The notes under the pieces were generated by a model. It saw only the letters and a list, made by a program, of their open reading frames with translations. It was not told the DNA's origin and did no database searches. This document shows, one piece after another, positions 33,186 through 45,205 of a DNA stretch of 64,000 nt. Position numbers and translations under genes: made by a program. Position 1 is the stretch's first letter, and each line of letters begins with the position of its first letter. Origin of the DNA: Saccopteryx bilineata (lineage: Eukaryota > Chordata > Mammalia > Chiroptera > Emballonuridae); the NCBI RefSeq assembly GCF_036850765.1, contig NC_089492.1:169258296-169322295 (forward strand), read 5' to 3'.

Positions 33186-33197
33186 CATGAGCATTTA

Positions 33198-34300
33198 ATT
33201 GCATAGACATTTCTTTTGAAATGAAATCCAGCCAAGGTGACTGCTGTTCTCTGCACTGGGATCCCAGTTAGTTCTGCTGTGCAGTGGTCTCGGCTTCACT
33301 GTGGCCAAACCTATCAAGACAGTTCCTCTGCCTACCTTTGTTCAGGGCTATACCCCTCCACCTCACAGTTTGTTTCCTGTCATGAAATCCTGTCACATCT
33401 CGAGTCTTCTCCTGCCTGCTTTACTGTTTTCCGTATTACAGGTATTTCCTGGCTTGAGGGTAATCTTAACTAGCGTTGAAGGCATTTCCTGTACCTGTCT
33501 GCAAGGACTACTGACTGAGGTGGTGGACCTGTGCTCGTATCTTCTCCTGCAGCTCCATGGGCCTTCATGGGTGTCCTGCAGGAGACATCAGGCTTCCCTA
33601 AGGAGACTGGGAGCGCGAATGGGATTTAGGATCTACCCTTTAAAATATGTCTATGGTCCAGGATCGGAATAAGGAAAGGCTTATTTGGATGGTTTTCTCT
33701 TTCTTCATATACATTGTATCCAAAACATTTTTCTGCCCATGTTTCTTATTTGTTTTCCTTATCAGTTGAAATGTCTGCATGACATTTTCCAGATTTCTGC
33801 AGTTATGTTAAGAGAACAGTTTGGTTTGTTTAGGTTTATACTCATAGTTTACATTTTATGTTTTCTTCCGGTTGTGAGAGATTTTACAATGATACAGTAG
33901 TGAGGTTGAGGTAGAAGAGGTGTGTAAACTTGACTGGTAGGCCATCTCTTCCTGACCAAAAAGCCTATCTTTCTCCTTGCCCCCCCCTCTCCATTTTTGA
34001 TAAAGGTGAGCAGCAGAAATTTAACTCATGGCAGGTTAGACCCACTCTCTGCAGAGAAGCTCTTGTTTAAGAAAGTCATTTGGGTGAAGGAGCTGGTCTG
34101 CTGGCTTGTTCATCCCCTGTAATCTCTGAGGGTCACTGTGTCATGTGACATACCAGATCACTATCTCCAGGACTTGGGTGCAATGAGTGCCTGTGGGACT
34201 GGGCATGATTCTGTAGGACTTGCCCCCGTCATATCTGGAATAAATTGAAATGGTTTTAGTGTGGTTGAGGGCAGTTTATTTTTTCTTTTGAGGATTTATT
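33198..34300. other. no recognised feature
   Basis: A 123-codon frame at 33301-33672 has no recognisable domain and no splice or start context that convinces me. Unique-looking sequence. Confidence 0.35.
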
Positions 34301-34310
34301 AACTTCTTTT

Positions 34311-34673
34311 TTTCTTCTTCTTTTCCAAGTGAGAAAAGGGGAGAGAGAGACAGACTTCTACATGTGCCCCGACCAGGATCCACCTGGCAACTTACATCTG
34401 GGGCCAATACTCTCCCCATCTGGGGCCATGCTCGCAACTGAGTAATTTTTAGTGCCTGAGGTAGAGGCTTCGGGGAGCCATTCTCAGTGCCTGGGGCCAT
34501 TGTCCTCTAATGAATGAATCATGACTGCAAGAGGAGAAGAGAGAGGGAGAGAGAGGAGGGATGGGGGAGGGTAGAGGCAGATGGCCGCTTCTCTTGTGTG
34601 CCCTTACTGGGAATTGAACCCAAACATCCACACACTGAGCCAGTGCTCTACCACTGAGCCAACCAGCCTGGGC
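34311..34673 (-). mobile_element. VES-type SINE, type A, diverged
   Basis: Ends GAGCCAACCAGCCTGGGC, inverse of the SINE head. Body words CATGTGCCCCGACCAGGATC and GGGGCCAATACTCTCCCCAT are altered type A text. Duplication approximately TAACTTTTT. Confidence 0.85.
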
Positions 34674-34679
34674 CAGTAA

Positions 34680-35720
34680 CTTTTTAAAATTTAATTCTTG
34701 TTGAATCACTTCAACTTAGAAATATGTTGATGAGTATATTTACATTGATATGAATGGGACAATAAGTATTTTAAAATTAAAATCAAAGAGCAGAGAATCA
34801 TTTCTTTTACTAATGAAATAATGTCTGGAGGCTAGGGGAATAGGAAACTGTTTCAACAGGTACCTACTTGATGGTGCACCCTGTTTCTGTTTTTGTTCAC
34901 TTGAGATTCCTTTTAAATTAGATAAGTTTGGGTTCCTGTTGCTGCATTTTACCATTCTTCCGTTCCTTAAGAAATGACAAGGAAAATTATTAAAAGTTTC
35001 ATGACCTTGTGGGGACTTACCAATAAAGTGGAGCCGCCTTTTGATTTTTCAGACGTGGGGAGGTGAGGCTGGTTCTGCAAGTTTCTGTGGTAACACACAG
35101 TAAGACCAGAATTGAAGGAGTAGGTGTACATTTTAATATAATTTGTCATTAAACTTAGTGGGATAGAAATGGGCTCAGAAAGCCCACAAAAAGCATCTGG
35201 TGTGTCATTGTTCATGGCCCTGGGGCTGAAGTAACCCCATAGACTTTCCAGAACTTACTTATTTTATGTTGATTTTATTCCTTTGAGAATGGATTATCCT
35301 TTAGGAGTATAATCAAGATGGATTGGTGTGGGGTAGGGCTGAGGGGAAAATGGCAGGCATCCGTCAGAAACGGTAGTTTTAAAATCTTGAGATTAGTAAT
35401 GGCTAACGTTTTAGCTACTCAGAAAATGGGATGTTACAAAATTCAGGGGTCTTTTTTCCCCTCTACCTGGTCTCTCCCAGCCCAACCCATACTTGACTAC
35501 ATTTCCCCTCTTCTCTGGCTTTGTTGACAGAAAAGAAAGTGAGGCCTCAACTTCCTGTAGTAGAGTGATTTCAATGAGCTGTTAATCCCCCCAACCTTCT
35601 CCCAACCATATTTACAAGCTGGTAGACTTGGAGCTGGTGTACTCAATATATTTAGGATTTATCAGCTGTCTTGCTACCCAAGGGTCCTATGTCACTTGAC
35701 CCCCAAGCCAGTCACAGTGT
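34680..35720. other. no recognised feature
   Basis: Unique-looking sequence without long frames. Confidence 0.35.
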
Positions 35721-35736
35721 CCCAGGGAAGCATTTT

Positions 35737-36127
35737 CTTTTTTTTCATTTTTCTGAAGCTGGAAACAGGGAGAGACAGTCAGACAGACTCCCGCATGTGC
35801 CTGACCGGGATCCACCCGGCACACCCACCATGGGGCGAGCTCTGCCCACCAGGGGGCGATGCTCTGCCCATCCTGGGCGTCGCCATGTTGCGACCAGAGC
35901 CACTCTAGCGCCTGGGGCAGAGGCCACAGAGCCGTCCCGGGCACCCGGGCCATCTTTGCTCCAGTGGAGCCTTGGCTGCGGGAGGGGAAGGGAGAGACAG
36001 AGAGGAAAGCGCAGCGGAGGGGTGGAGAAGCAAATGGGCGCTTCTCCTGTGTGCCCTGGCCGGGAATTGAACCCGGGTCCTCCACACGCTAGGCCGATGC
36101 TCTACCGCTGAGCCAACCGGCCAGGGC
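35737..36127 (-). mobile_element. VES-type SINE, long form (type A), young-looking
   Basis: Complete antisense copy with a duplicated CACCAGGGGGCGATGC-type segment. Perfect 16-bp duplication CCCAGGGAAGCATTTT at 35721-35736 and 36128-36143. Long frames that cross it on both strands are SINE sequence, not genes. Confidence 0.96.
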
Positions 36128-36143
36128 CCCAGGGAAGCATTTT

Positions 36144-38604
36144 TTGGGTGATTTTCTGTACTGGTTTGAACTGATGGATGCTTGTGCTGGGAAATAACCC
36201 ACTCAGCCAGCCACAGTGATCTGAAAGCCAGCCTCTGTCCCTCGCAGGCTTTTAGGATGCCTTGGTCCTGGCTTTGGCTTGGGGTCTCTGTCTGCAGGAG
36301 TCAGAAGAAGCCGAGCCCAGACCTGAAGGTTGTCCCTGACATGTGATTGAGGAAAGAAGGGACTGTTGCTGATGGTGGTCAGGAAAGGCCTGAATCGTGA
36401 GGGGAACGATTGATGAAAGACATGTCTGGAAACTGCTGTGCATAAAGGCTTGTACAAGACCATCACGTCCATCTGGTCCACTAGCCTCATGGGCCCAGAG
36501 AGGTTACACTTCTTACATGAGGTTTACCCAGTAGGTTGGTGTCAAGTCTAGAATTAGGCCTTGGGTCTCTTTTGAAGTGTGGCAGTGGAGAGAAGCACGG
36601 TGGGCATTAGGTGTGGCAGTTAACATAGGAGCAGCAGCAGATTCTGTGATGTTGAAGTAGAAGGGAGTAGGTGGTATATAGATAATTGGCCTGTCAGCCT
36701 CCTGTGGCTCTCACCTGGATAGGCCAATGGGCAAAATGTACTGAGAGCGCATAGAGCAGTAGGGAGATTAGGGCTTCTGGAGGAAGACAGAGTGTGAGAT
36801 TTAAATATCCTTCCTGCCTCTTACTGGCTTCCAAACTTTGGACATACTCTATATGCTGTACTTGAAGTTTACTTTTTCTTACTGAAAAATAGCCTGTCAA
36901 GGTTTCCTTTGAAGATGAAATGTTCTGTGTGCAGATGGCCTTGCACAGCCCAACCTGTGGCACGTGAGTGCAGGAGAGCCTCCTTCTTAGGGCTCACCAG
37001 CTCCCAGGCAGCTGTGCTCGTGGGCTAGTGGCAGGCTCTGTTACAGAACAGACACAGATTTTGAGTTTGATGTTTCTGAGTCATTTCCTTTTCTTTCAAA
37101 TACTGACCTTCTAACCTTGAGAAATTCAGTTCACCTCGGAGAACCTCTGTTCTCTGATCTGCAGCCGGGGGTGGCAGTACTGAGTTCAGAGGCTGGGGGC
37201 TAGCAATTCAGATATGAGTGTGTGGCATGTGATGGCATTTCATGGCTTTAACTGAGCTTGCTCCCCAAGAGGATCTGGTAAGAATTGCTTTATCACTTTT
37301 CCTTCTGTTATTATTGGGACTATTGATAGAAAAGTGAACCCATAAGTTAGTTGATTCATTATCCATTATACAAGGAGTCATACTATAATTTCTTTAATAA
37401 TAGAGAAGATTAAAGTTTTGAAATTACTTTTGTATGGTAATCTGTACAAAACAAAATTATGGAAAATAGTGACCTGGTCCCACACCCTATTGTTTCTTTT
37501 ACATTGTAGCAGCTCAGTGTTACGTGTACAAAGTTGACTGTTGGATTTAAAAAAACAAACAAAAAATACTACCAAAAAATTTGCAAAAACTACCAAAAAA
37601 TTCACTAGATAAATCTGGGGTACATGATTATGTAATAGCAGGTAGTTCACGTAAAAGACTATAATTAGCCTTATTGCATACCAAGCCAAAAATTTATTAT
37701 ATATATATATTTTTTTCTCCCATTTTATTTTGTATCTGTAATTGGGTATCAGTATAACCATCATTAGTTTGTCAGCTGGACAGTGTTTGATGGCTACCCA
37801 TTTGCCCATGCACACATTGACGAATTCAGGGCTATATGCATGCTGCCCTATGAGAAATGGCCTACCTTCTCTACACTCTCTTGGTCTGGTGTGCAGGGTT
37901 GGCGGCTTTGACTTGGTGCAGCCAACACTTCTTCCCTGTCTGCCTTCCAGTGTGGCTTCACAGGGAGAAAGGTCTGCGTCTGTGCACTGGTCGTGTTGTC
38001 CCAGGAATAGCATGTGCTGGACTGTGGTCTGGCTGGAGTGAAAGCCTGGAATGATTGTGGAGGAGAGAAGGCTCCTGAGAAAATGAGCTCAGATCTATCA
38101 CCCTTAGAACAGTGCTGTAGATGAAACAAGTTCAGCATCTTTGGACCTGGAGGAAGGGGTTGGGGCTCAGATGGCGCTGCCCCTATTAGTATAGGCTTTA
38201 CAGGAGGATACTTACTAACATTATACCATTCTCCCTCTCATGGGCAAGAGCATAACAGTTCTTTGACCAGCACCAAAACCCTTTGTTTTTTCTTTATGTA
38301 AGGTGGAAGGCTTAACAGGAAAAGACACAATTTAGTGACTGAGTTCTGGTTGCCGAATAAAAGTAATCAACATTAAGATGGAAAGGAGGAGTTAGGCTGC
38401 AAAACAGGAAGGTTCTAGGGCAGAAAGAGGGAATTGACAGGAGGATGGGGGAGGGCAGTGTCACAGGGATGAATGGTGTTTCCATGGCAAACTTCCAGAT
38501 TCCAGACTAAGAATTTTTGCCATGTTCAGTGCTTGTTTTCTTTTCTGTACCATACAAGTGGAAGTTGTCAGAGGGCAAAGGTCTTCATTTCTTGGACAGT
38601 GTCT
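36144..38604. other. no recognised feature
   Basis: About 2.5 kb. A 211-codon minus frame (37378-38013) is composed of low-complexity hydrophobic and AT-derived residues and is rejected as a gene. A short direct repeat ACTACCAAAAAATTTGCAAA / ACTACCAAAAAATTCAC occurs at ~37567-37604 and an (AT)n run at ~37695-37710. Confidence 0.4.
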
Positions 38605-38616
38605 GAGCAGAAGGCT

Positions 38617-38984
38617 CTTTTTTTTTTTTTTTTTTTGTATTTTTCTGAAGCTGGAAATGGGGAGGCAGTCAGACAGACTCCCGCATGCGCCCGACCGGGA
38701 TCCACCCGGCACGCCCACCAGGGGGCGATGCTCTGCCCATCCGGGGCATGGCTCTGTCGCGACCAGAGTCACTCTAGCGCCTGGGGCAGAGGCCAAGGAG
38801 CCATCCCCAGAGCCCGGGCCATCTTCTGCTCCAATGGAGCTGCGGGAGCGAAGAGAGACAGAGAGGAAGGAGGGGGGGGTGCAGAAGCAGATGGGCGCTT
38901 CTCCTGTGTGCCCTGGCTGGGAATCGAACCCGGGACTTCCGCACGCCAGGCTGACGCTCTACCACTGAGCCAACCTGCCAGGGT
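38617..38984 (-). mobile_element. VES-type SINE, long form (type A)
   Basis: Complete antisense copy with a long T run (A-tail) at the left. Perfect 12-bp duplication GAGCAGAAGGCT at 38605-38616 and 38985-38996. Lacks a short part of the body (around GAGCTGCGGGAGCGAAG). Confidence 0.95.
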
Positions 38985-39679
38985 GAGCAGAAGGCTTTTT
39001 GAACAGCCTGGCCAGGCCACCAACTAGGCACCACCAGCTTTATTTTTGTACTAGGGTTTTCTGCTGAGATCAAGTGAAAAATCTGTAGGTTTTGGAGTAA
39101 ACCTATCCCAGAAAACCCCAGACCACTCTTAGTCATTTGCTGGGGGTGGGGCAAGGCCAAGACAAAACGGCAGGATGGACCAGCTGGCCTGTAGGAGATC
39201 CTGTGCTCCAAGCCAAGGAATTCACACTTTCTCCTGAAGCTGCAAGATGAAGGGTTTGAAGCAGTAAAAGGAGATGTCCTGGAAAGACCTCTCTGGAAGC
39301 AGTGGGGAGGGTAGCATGGAACAGAGTTGGGCTGAAGGCAAGAAGACCAGTTTGTGTGCTGTTGCAGTAGGAGTCAGAAATGGAAGTAGAAATGGAGGTA
39401 CAACAGCCATCCCTTTACCATGATCTAAAAAATATTGACTGGAGAATTACAGAAATAAACAGTCCATGAGTTTTAAATTGCACAGTGTTCTGAGTTGTGT
39501 GATGAAACCCCCCACCCTCCCGCTTTATTCTGCCCAGGACAAGAATCATCTCTGTTTGTCCTGCATGTCCACACTGTGTACATTACTGCTGTTAGTCACT
39601 TAGGAGCTGTCTTGGTTATCAGATCAGTTGTTGAGGTATCGCAGTGTGTGTGTTCAAGTAACTCTTATTTTACTAAATA

Positions 39680-40061
39680 ATGTCCCCAAGGTGCAAGAGT
39701 AGTGATGCTGGCAATTTGAACGTGCCCTAAAGAAGATGTACCATGCTTCCTTGAAGTGAAAGGGTAAAAGTTCTCAACTAAGGAAAGAAAAAAATCATAT
39801 GCTGAGATCTATGGTAAGAATGAATCTCCTATCCTTGAAACTGTGAGGAAGAAAAAAGTTTGTGTTAGTTTTGTTGTCATACCTCAAACTGTAAAAGTTA
39901 CAGCCACAGTCTGTGATACAAGTGCTTACTTAAAAGATAGACAAGGCATTAAATGTGTGGATGGAAGACATGAACAGAACACCTGTTGTGCCAGAAAGCA
40001 TCGAGCCTCTATAAAAATTTTAGCCAAGGAGCCCCTGAGAAGAGTGACCACACTTACATAA
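39680..40061 (+). pseudogene. Tigger transposase N-terminal remnant
   Basis: From ATG at 39680 the text, over several frames, follows the N-terminal DNA-binding region of Tigger transposases (KSSDAGN near the start, later a basic stretch and the PQTVKVTATVCD segment in the frame 39843-40061). This region forms the CENP-B-like helix-turn-helix that binds the element ends. Stops and shifts are present and the DDE catalytic domain is missing, consistent with an internally deleted copy. Confidence 0.8.
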
Positions 40062-40149
40062 CTTATTACAGTGTACCCTGGGTGAAGGGCTTTGACCTTA
40101 TCTGCCTACCCCCCTCCAAATCTGTGTATAACTTTTGACTCCCTCAGAA

Positions 40150-40387
40150 CAGTCATCCCTCCATACATGCTGGGAATTGTTTCCAGACATCGCCTCCCCT
40201 TCCCTGTTGGTGTGGGATAGATACCAAAATCCTAGGATGCTTAAATCTAGTTGGTGTACAACAATGCATGCAGTCTGCCCTTTGCATCTACAGATTCCCA
40301 GCTGTGATTGGTGGGTTGAAAATTCTGTTCGGTTTGCTGCTGGTTGAATCTGTGAATGTGAAACCTGGGAATACCAAGGGCTAACTG
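40150..40387. mobile_element. second Tigger-like element nested in the first
   Basis: Left end CAGTCATCCCTCCATACATG and right end GGAATACCAAGGGCTAACTG are inverted repeats of another Tigger family (the type whose consensus starts with a 'cagt..ccctc.gtatcc' motif), plus CAGATTCCCAGCTGTGATTG / GGTTGAATCTGTGAATGTG text. TA at 40388-40389; the left dinucleotide is now AA. The host Tigger resumes after it (GTGTATAAGTGGACCCAAGT). Confidence 0.75.
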
Positions 40388-40653
40388 TATGTTTATTGAA
40401 AGACGTGTGTATAAGTGGACCCAAGTGGTTCACACTGTTGTGCAAGGGTCAACTGTGTATTTTTATAATTGTTCCCTTGTATTACCAGTTGTTGTTAATC
40501 TCTTACTGTGTTTAATTTATACATTAGACTTTATCACAGGTATGTATGTACAGGAAACACATTGACTGTGTAGGGTATAGTACTATCCTCAGTTTTAGGA
40601 ATCCACTGGGGTTCTTGGAGTGTATTCCCTATGGGTAAGGGGGGACTATTGTA

Positions 40654-41039
40654 GAAAGAAGTGTGTAAATTTGAGAGTTATATTAATACAATGGCTGAGT
40701 TCTAGGTGACACATCATACTGTGAAAGTGACACTGAAGTCTCAGGGCAGCTATAGCTATGTATGTATAGGAAGTATGGGGGACAATAGATTTTTCTCCTG
40801 TGAGCATATCTCAGACTCAGTGTTAGTGAGAGGCTCCTTTCCCATTCTCTAAGTTAGATCAAAGTTTTACTCTGTTTCTTTCCGTCCTCTCCCCTTTTAA
40901 TTATTCAGGTTTAATTTTTCTTGTGGTAAATATTGATATAATTCACCTGAACAAAGGTTTTGTGGAGTTTTTAATTCTTATGAGTATAAAGAGATCCTGA
41001 GACTAAAAAATTGAAGAACTGCTGGTTGAAAGTATAGGC
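40654..41039. other. no recognised feature
   Basis: Unique-looking AT-rich sequence. Confidence 0.35.
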
Positions 41040-41215
41040 TTTGTGGTCAGTGGGCCCTGTCCTAGTCTTTACTCGTCATGGGGCATTGTGAAAGTTATTT
41101 TTCTGGAATCTCTGTGTCTTTAGTTTAAAAAATGGGGCCAATAGTGGTAACTAATAGGCTTGAGGATTAAATAAAGTCACACATGCCAAGTGTTGGTTTT
41201 AGGATTAGACACTGA
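41040..41215 (+). repeat. MIR SINE fragment
   Basis: TCTGTGTCTTTAGTTTAAAA, ATGGGGCCAATAGTGGTAAC and GAGGATTAAATAAAGT follow the MIR core consensus in order. Confidence 0.75.
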
Positions 41216-43034
41216 AAAAATATCCTGCTGTGCTGGTGGTGGGGAAGTAAAGATGACTGTACGTCTGCTCATCTTCAAGGACTCACAGAAGTTTTGGGGG
41301 ATACATATGTAAACAGATCAATAAATGAGTGTTTGCAGTGGTGTTCGTGAGGACCCTAGATGAAGAGCATGCTATTTGAACTTATCTTTGGATAGGAAAA
41401 CAATGTTATGAAGGCATAGGAGAGTTGTGTAAGTGACCCCAGGACTCCCTGTGCACCAGGGAGTCTTGCCTTCTGGGCAGTAGGACGACTATAAAGGACC
41501 CTTGAAGGTCCTGCACTCTTAGGTTGGGTTCAGTCTGACTCTGGAGGAACCGTGCCTCCCAGCAGGGAATCTGAGCTATAACTTGCAGGCACCTGGGGTT
41601 TCGTCGGGAGGCCCCCCAAGTGCAGGTACCATAAGCTTCTGACCTTGATTGGTTTGGGCAGACTGGACTCTACTGCAGACTGGCACCTGACAGGTAACTT
41701 GGGAGTGCTAGTTCTCTTCAGCGACCTCTTTGGACTGGTGCTGTTCTCCTTAGCCTTTAAAAATAATGGCTTCTTGCCAAGTCTTGGGCTTCCCACCCAT
41801 GTTGCCTGCCTCCCCATTCCTTTGCTTTCTTCTCTCTTTGTCTTTCTGTCTTCTTCCTCCCTTTAGGATGTTTATGATGAGTGTGTGCTAAAAGTAACGA
41901 AGCCCTTTTAATTTAGTGCTAAGGTTGGCTTGAATGAAATGAGAACTAACACTATTTAGCACTCCTTCCCCACTTCTGGCCCTGCCTTCTTTTCATGGAA
42001 AAGTGTCTTTTTGTGTTGTCCTGCTCATCTTCCCCTTGTTTTTTGCCTATGGGCTCTGGGTTCAGAAGGCTTGATCATTCTTCCTGCAGTGGTTTCATTG
42101 TAAAGGTTTTGACTGATGATTGGACATTAGATTAAGCAGGTGGAAGAGAGTTAACAGATACTGACTGCTTAGGACAGACACATAGAAATATAAGACATGA
42201 ATTACACTATCTCCATGAATGGGACACACAGACGGAGCTTTCTTGTTTACACCCCTAATATGTGTTATAATTTAACAGCCTGAAGCAACAAATCTTTTCT
42301 CCAGATTTTAAATCTCAAGTAAAATGAGAAGCTTTCATCCAGCCCACCATATACCTTTTTTTTAAAAAGAGGTTTTTACTTAATTTAAGATTCTTAAAAA
42401 ATAGAAATTTGTTTGCATTCTTTCAGTTCTTGGCCTCAAGTTTTCTGCTTGAGGTGGCTAGTAAGACTCGAACAAGTAAACTTCAAAGTCTTAGGGATTT
42501 GTGAGAATGATCTGTATGAACTCAGTGTTAAGATATCTTAGGTACAGTTGTAAAGGGGAGGCTGCCTTTATTTTTAGGGTTGTAGGTCAGATGCTTCTAA
42601 AACGTTTACTGATCTGAGAGGTTTTCTTAGGTTCGTTCACATTTGGTCAGCAATATTCCTGACATGGTGAAAGTCATGAAACAAAGAGTTCTTTATAAGA
42701 GAACTGTAGACCTTGTCCAGTAAGTGACTTGTAATAAGGAATAGCATTGACTGGGTCATTTGTGAATCGTGTGTTTTATGAAGGCTCCAGCTCTCCTCAA
42801 CAGTAGCCCTTTTCAGTGAATGTGGTGTCTGTTCCTTACCCATATGACAGAGTTGTACATGGAGCTCTTCATGGGGACTTGCATTTTCCTAACAAGACTC
42901 ACGTGCCCTGTATTTCTGCTGCCCCTGGATGCAGCCATGATAATTGTTCTACCAAGGATAAAAACACCCCACATTTTATAAACCACTCTCAGAAAGAGCA
43001 GTTGAAGGAAGACAGTGTGAGCGTGAAGGAACCG
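41216..43034. other. no recognised feature
   Basis: Unique-looking. A 95-codon minus frame (41530-41817) is Ser/Pro/Lys-rich but unrecognised and has no supporting context. Confidence 0.35.
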
Positions 43035-43046
43035 CCTGTTTTTCTT

Positions 43047-43352
43047 TTTCTTTTTTCTTTTTTTGTATTTTTCCGAAGTTAGAAGCAGGGAGGCTCTGCC
43101 AATCTGGGGTGTTGCTGCCGGAGCCATTCTAGCGCCTGAGATGGAGGCCATGGAGCCATTCTCAGCACCCGGGCCAACTTTGCTCCAGTGGAGCCTTGGC
43201 TGCAGGAGGGGAAGAGAGAGATAGAGAGAAAGGAGAGGGGGGAAGGGTGGAGAAGCAGATGGGCACTTCTCCTGTGTGCCCTGACTGGGAATTGAACCTG
43301 GAACTTCCACATGCTGGGCTGACGCTCTACCACTGAGCCAACCGCCCAGGGC
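43047..43352 (-). mobile_element. VES-type SINE, type A with internal deletion
   Basis: Head and 3' tail are present, but the segment between AAGCAGGGAGGC and TCTGCCAATCTGGGG is joined directly, losing about 70 bp of body. Duplication CCTGTTTTTCTT at 43035-43046 and 43357-43368. Confidence 0.9.
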
Positions 43353-43368
43353 TCCACCTGTTTTTCTT

Positions 43369-44324
43369 AACAGTGCTTCTGGCACTTTTCTCTTTGTCAC
43401 TCAGTTAAGAACTAGGCAGAATCTGGCTGTTAAAGACAGTGTAAAATTTATCAGTGACATTTTTTTTTTTAGTGCATAGAAACAAGAGAACAGACTCGAA
43501 GTGCCTTCTGAGATTGGACAGCAGATTTAGAGAATTGGATATTTTCATTAATGAAATTTTGTTTTCTTTTTTTTACTTACTGAGTTACAGACAGATTTGC
43601 AAAGTGTACCTTTTGACCAACCAAAAGGTTCTGTGCACCCCGCTTCCCGCTTTCATTGCAGAGGTGGGGAGACTCGAACTGGTATGTAGCCATGTCCTTG
43701 GGCTTGAGATGAATGAGAAATGGGTGTCAGTGTACCTATGGCAGAGCTTTGACCAGGTGGGCATTTTCTGGCCGTTCTTTGCTGATTTTTTTCCCTAAGA
43801 ACAGAGTTGGGTGGCTTAAAACTTATGTGCAGTTAGCATATGGCTTTGAACCTCTGAAACCTCAGTTATTTGAAGAAGGCAGGAAATGAGTTATTCTCAA
43901 TAATAGTTTCCCAGAGAGCAACTCTTTAAGCACCAGAAGTTTAGTAAGTTTTATGGTGGGAAGAGTTCTGGGTACTTTTGTCATCTATAATGGGACAGAA
44001 AAATTTAATCTCATTTTATTGATAGTGTAATACTACTTTTTTTTTAACATTTCCTATTTACAGATGAGTAGCTAGTCTAGTTGACTTAAATATTGGGACA
44101 ATAGCTATAATTGTGACATTTGCACTTGCTTTTTGAAAAAGTGAGTATGTTTCTTTGGTTTATTTGCATCATTTTCAAAAGTGAAATGTAGCATACTCAG
44201 CCTGTAAAGATTTGGTAAGTATCACAAGATTTTTTGTGTAATAAGATTATATTAAAAAATAGGTTGAATCAGAGAAATACTAAAATAAAAAGTGAAAATA
44301 TCCTGTTTGCCCCTCAACCAGACT
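43369..44324. other. no recognised feature
   Basis: A 114-codon frame at 43454-43798 shows no recognisable domain. Confidence 0.35.
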
Positions 44325-44332
44325 ACTCGTAC

Positions 44333-45197
44333 CAGTAGTGGGATACAAATTTAACAACCTGTTCTCTGCCCTAATCACCATTTTAAGTATATAAAGAATA
44401 TACCAAAGGATAGTTTATTTCATCTATTTAATACTTAAATAAGAACAATAAAAGAAGTACACAAAACTAGATTATAAGAGTGTTAAAATATTAATGAAAA
44501 CATATTAAATAATACATGGCAAAAAACAAAACTATTAAGATATTTCACTATTGGTCCCCCCCCCCCCCAAAGTGAGAAGCAGGGAGGCGGAGAGATTCCC
44601 GCGTGTGTCTGACAGGGACCCACCCGGCATGCCCACTAGGGGGTGATGCTCTGCCCATCTGGGGCGTTGCTCCATTGCAACCAGAGCCATTCCAGTGCCT
44701 GAGGCGGAGGCCATGGAGTCATCCTCAGTACCCGGGCCAACTTTGCTCCAATGGAACCTTGGCTGTGGGCAGAGAAGAGAGAAATAGAGGGAAAGGAAAG
44801 GGGGAAGGGTGGAGAAGCAGATGGGCGCTTCTCCTGTTTGCCCTGGCCGGTAATTAAACCTGGGACTTCCACTCGCCAGGCCAGTGCTCTACCACTGAGC
44901 GAACCGGTCAAGGACTCCCTATTTGTTCTTGATTGGCATTGTCACTTGCAATTTTTTTCACCTGTGGATGGAATGAACATTACTATGGGCGCATAGAATA
45001 CGCTGTTTCGCAGATGAATGCTAAAAAAGAATAAGGAATGTAAATTTGTGATTTCCACATTAGGCAGCTGCCCAGGTGCCCACCTTAGAGAGAACCCTGA
45101 TTACAAGTGCCATTTTAACAACTGGTTTGCTGAACTCAACAAAATATTAGGTATCAGTTCTGCCAAACTTGTGCGAACCAGCTGAATCCCACCGCTG
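44333..45197. mobile_element. hAT non-autonomous element split by a SINE
   Basis: Left end CAGTAGTGGGATACAAATTT and the inverse of the right end, CAGCGGTGGGATTCAGCTGG, are related inverted repeats. Duplication ACTCGTAC (44325-44332) / ACTCACAC (45198-45205) differs by two transitions. Inverted sub-terminal words (AACAACCTGTTCTCTGCC / GCAGAACTGATACC) occur. Without the SINE at 44556 it is about 505 bp. No transposase frame. Confidence 0.78.
44556..44915 (-). mobile_element. VES-type SINE, type A, with poly-C where the A-tail should be
   Basis: Antisense copy ending GAGCGAACCGGTCAAGGAC. The usual oligo-T at the left is replaced by a run of 14 C (44556-44569, inverse a poly-G tail). Duplication unclear, perhaps CTATTGGT / CTATTTGT. 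Confidence 0.85.
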
Positions 45198-45205
45198 ACT
45201 CACAC

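Larger units (their letters stand above)
39401..40651 (+). mobile_element. Tigger-type (pogo) DNA transposon, internally deleted
   Basis: Left end CAACAGCCATCCCTTTACC and the inverse of the right end, CAATAGTCCCCCCTTACC, are diverged inverted repeats; TA flanks at 39399-39400 and 40652-40653. The 5' UTR-like part (GAATTACAGAAATAAACAGT, AGTCACTTAGGAGCTGTCTT) and the 3' part (CACAGGTATGTATGTACAGG) are familiar Tigger text. It holds a decayed transposase N-terminal region and a second, nested element at 40150. Confidence 0.88.

Noticed and set aside
37378..38013. 211-codon minus-strand frame
   Set aside because: Low-complexity, hydrophobic, AT-driven composition, no domain, no promoter or splice context.
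41530..41817. 95-codon minus-strand frame rich in Ser, Pro and Lys
   Set aside because: No recognisable family, no conserved context; consistent with chance.
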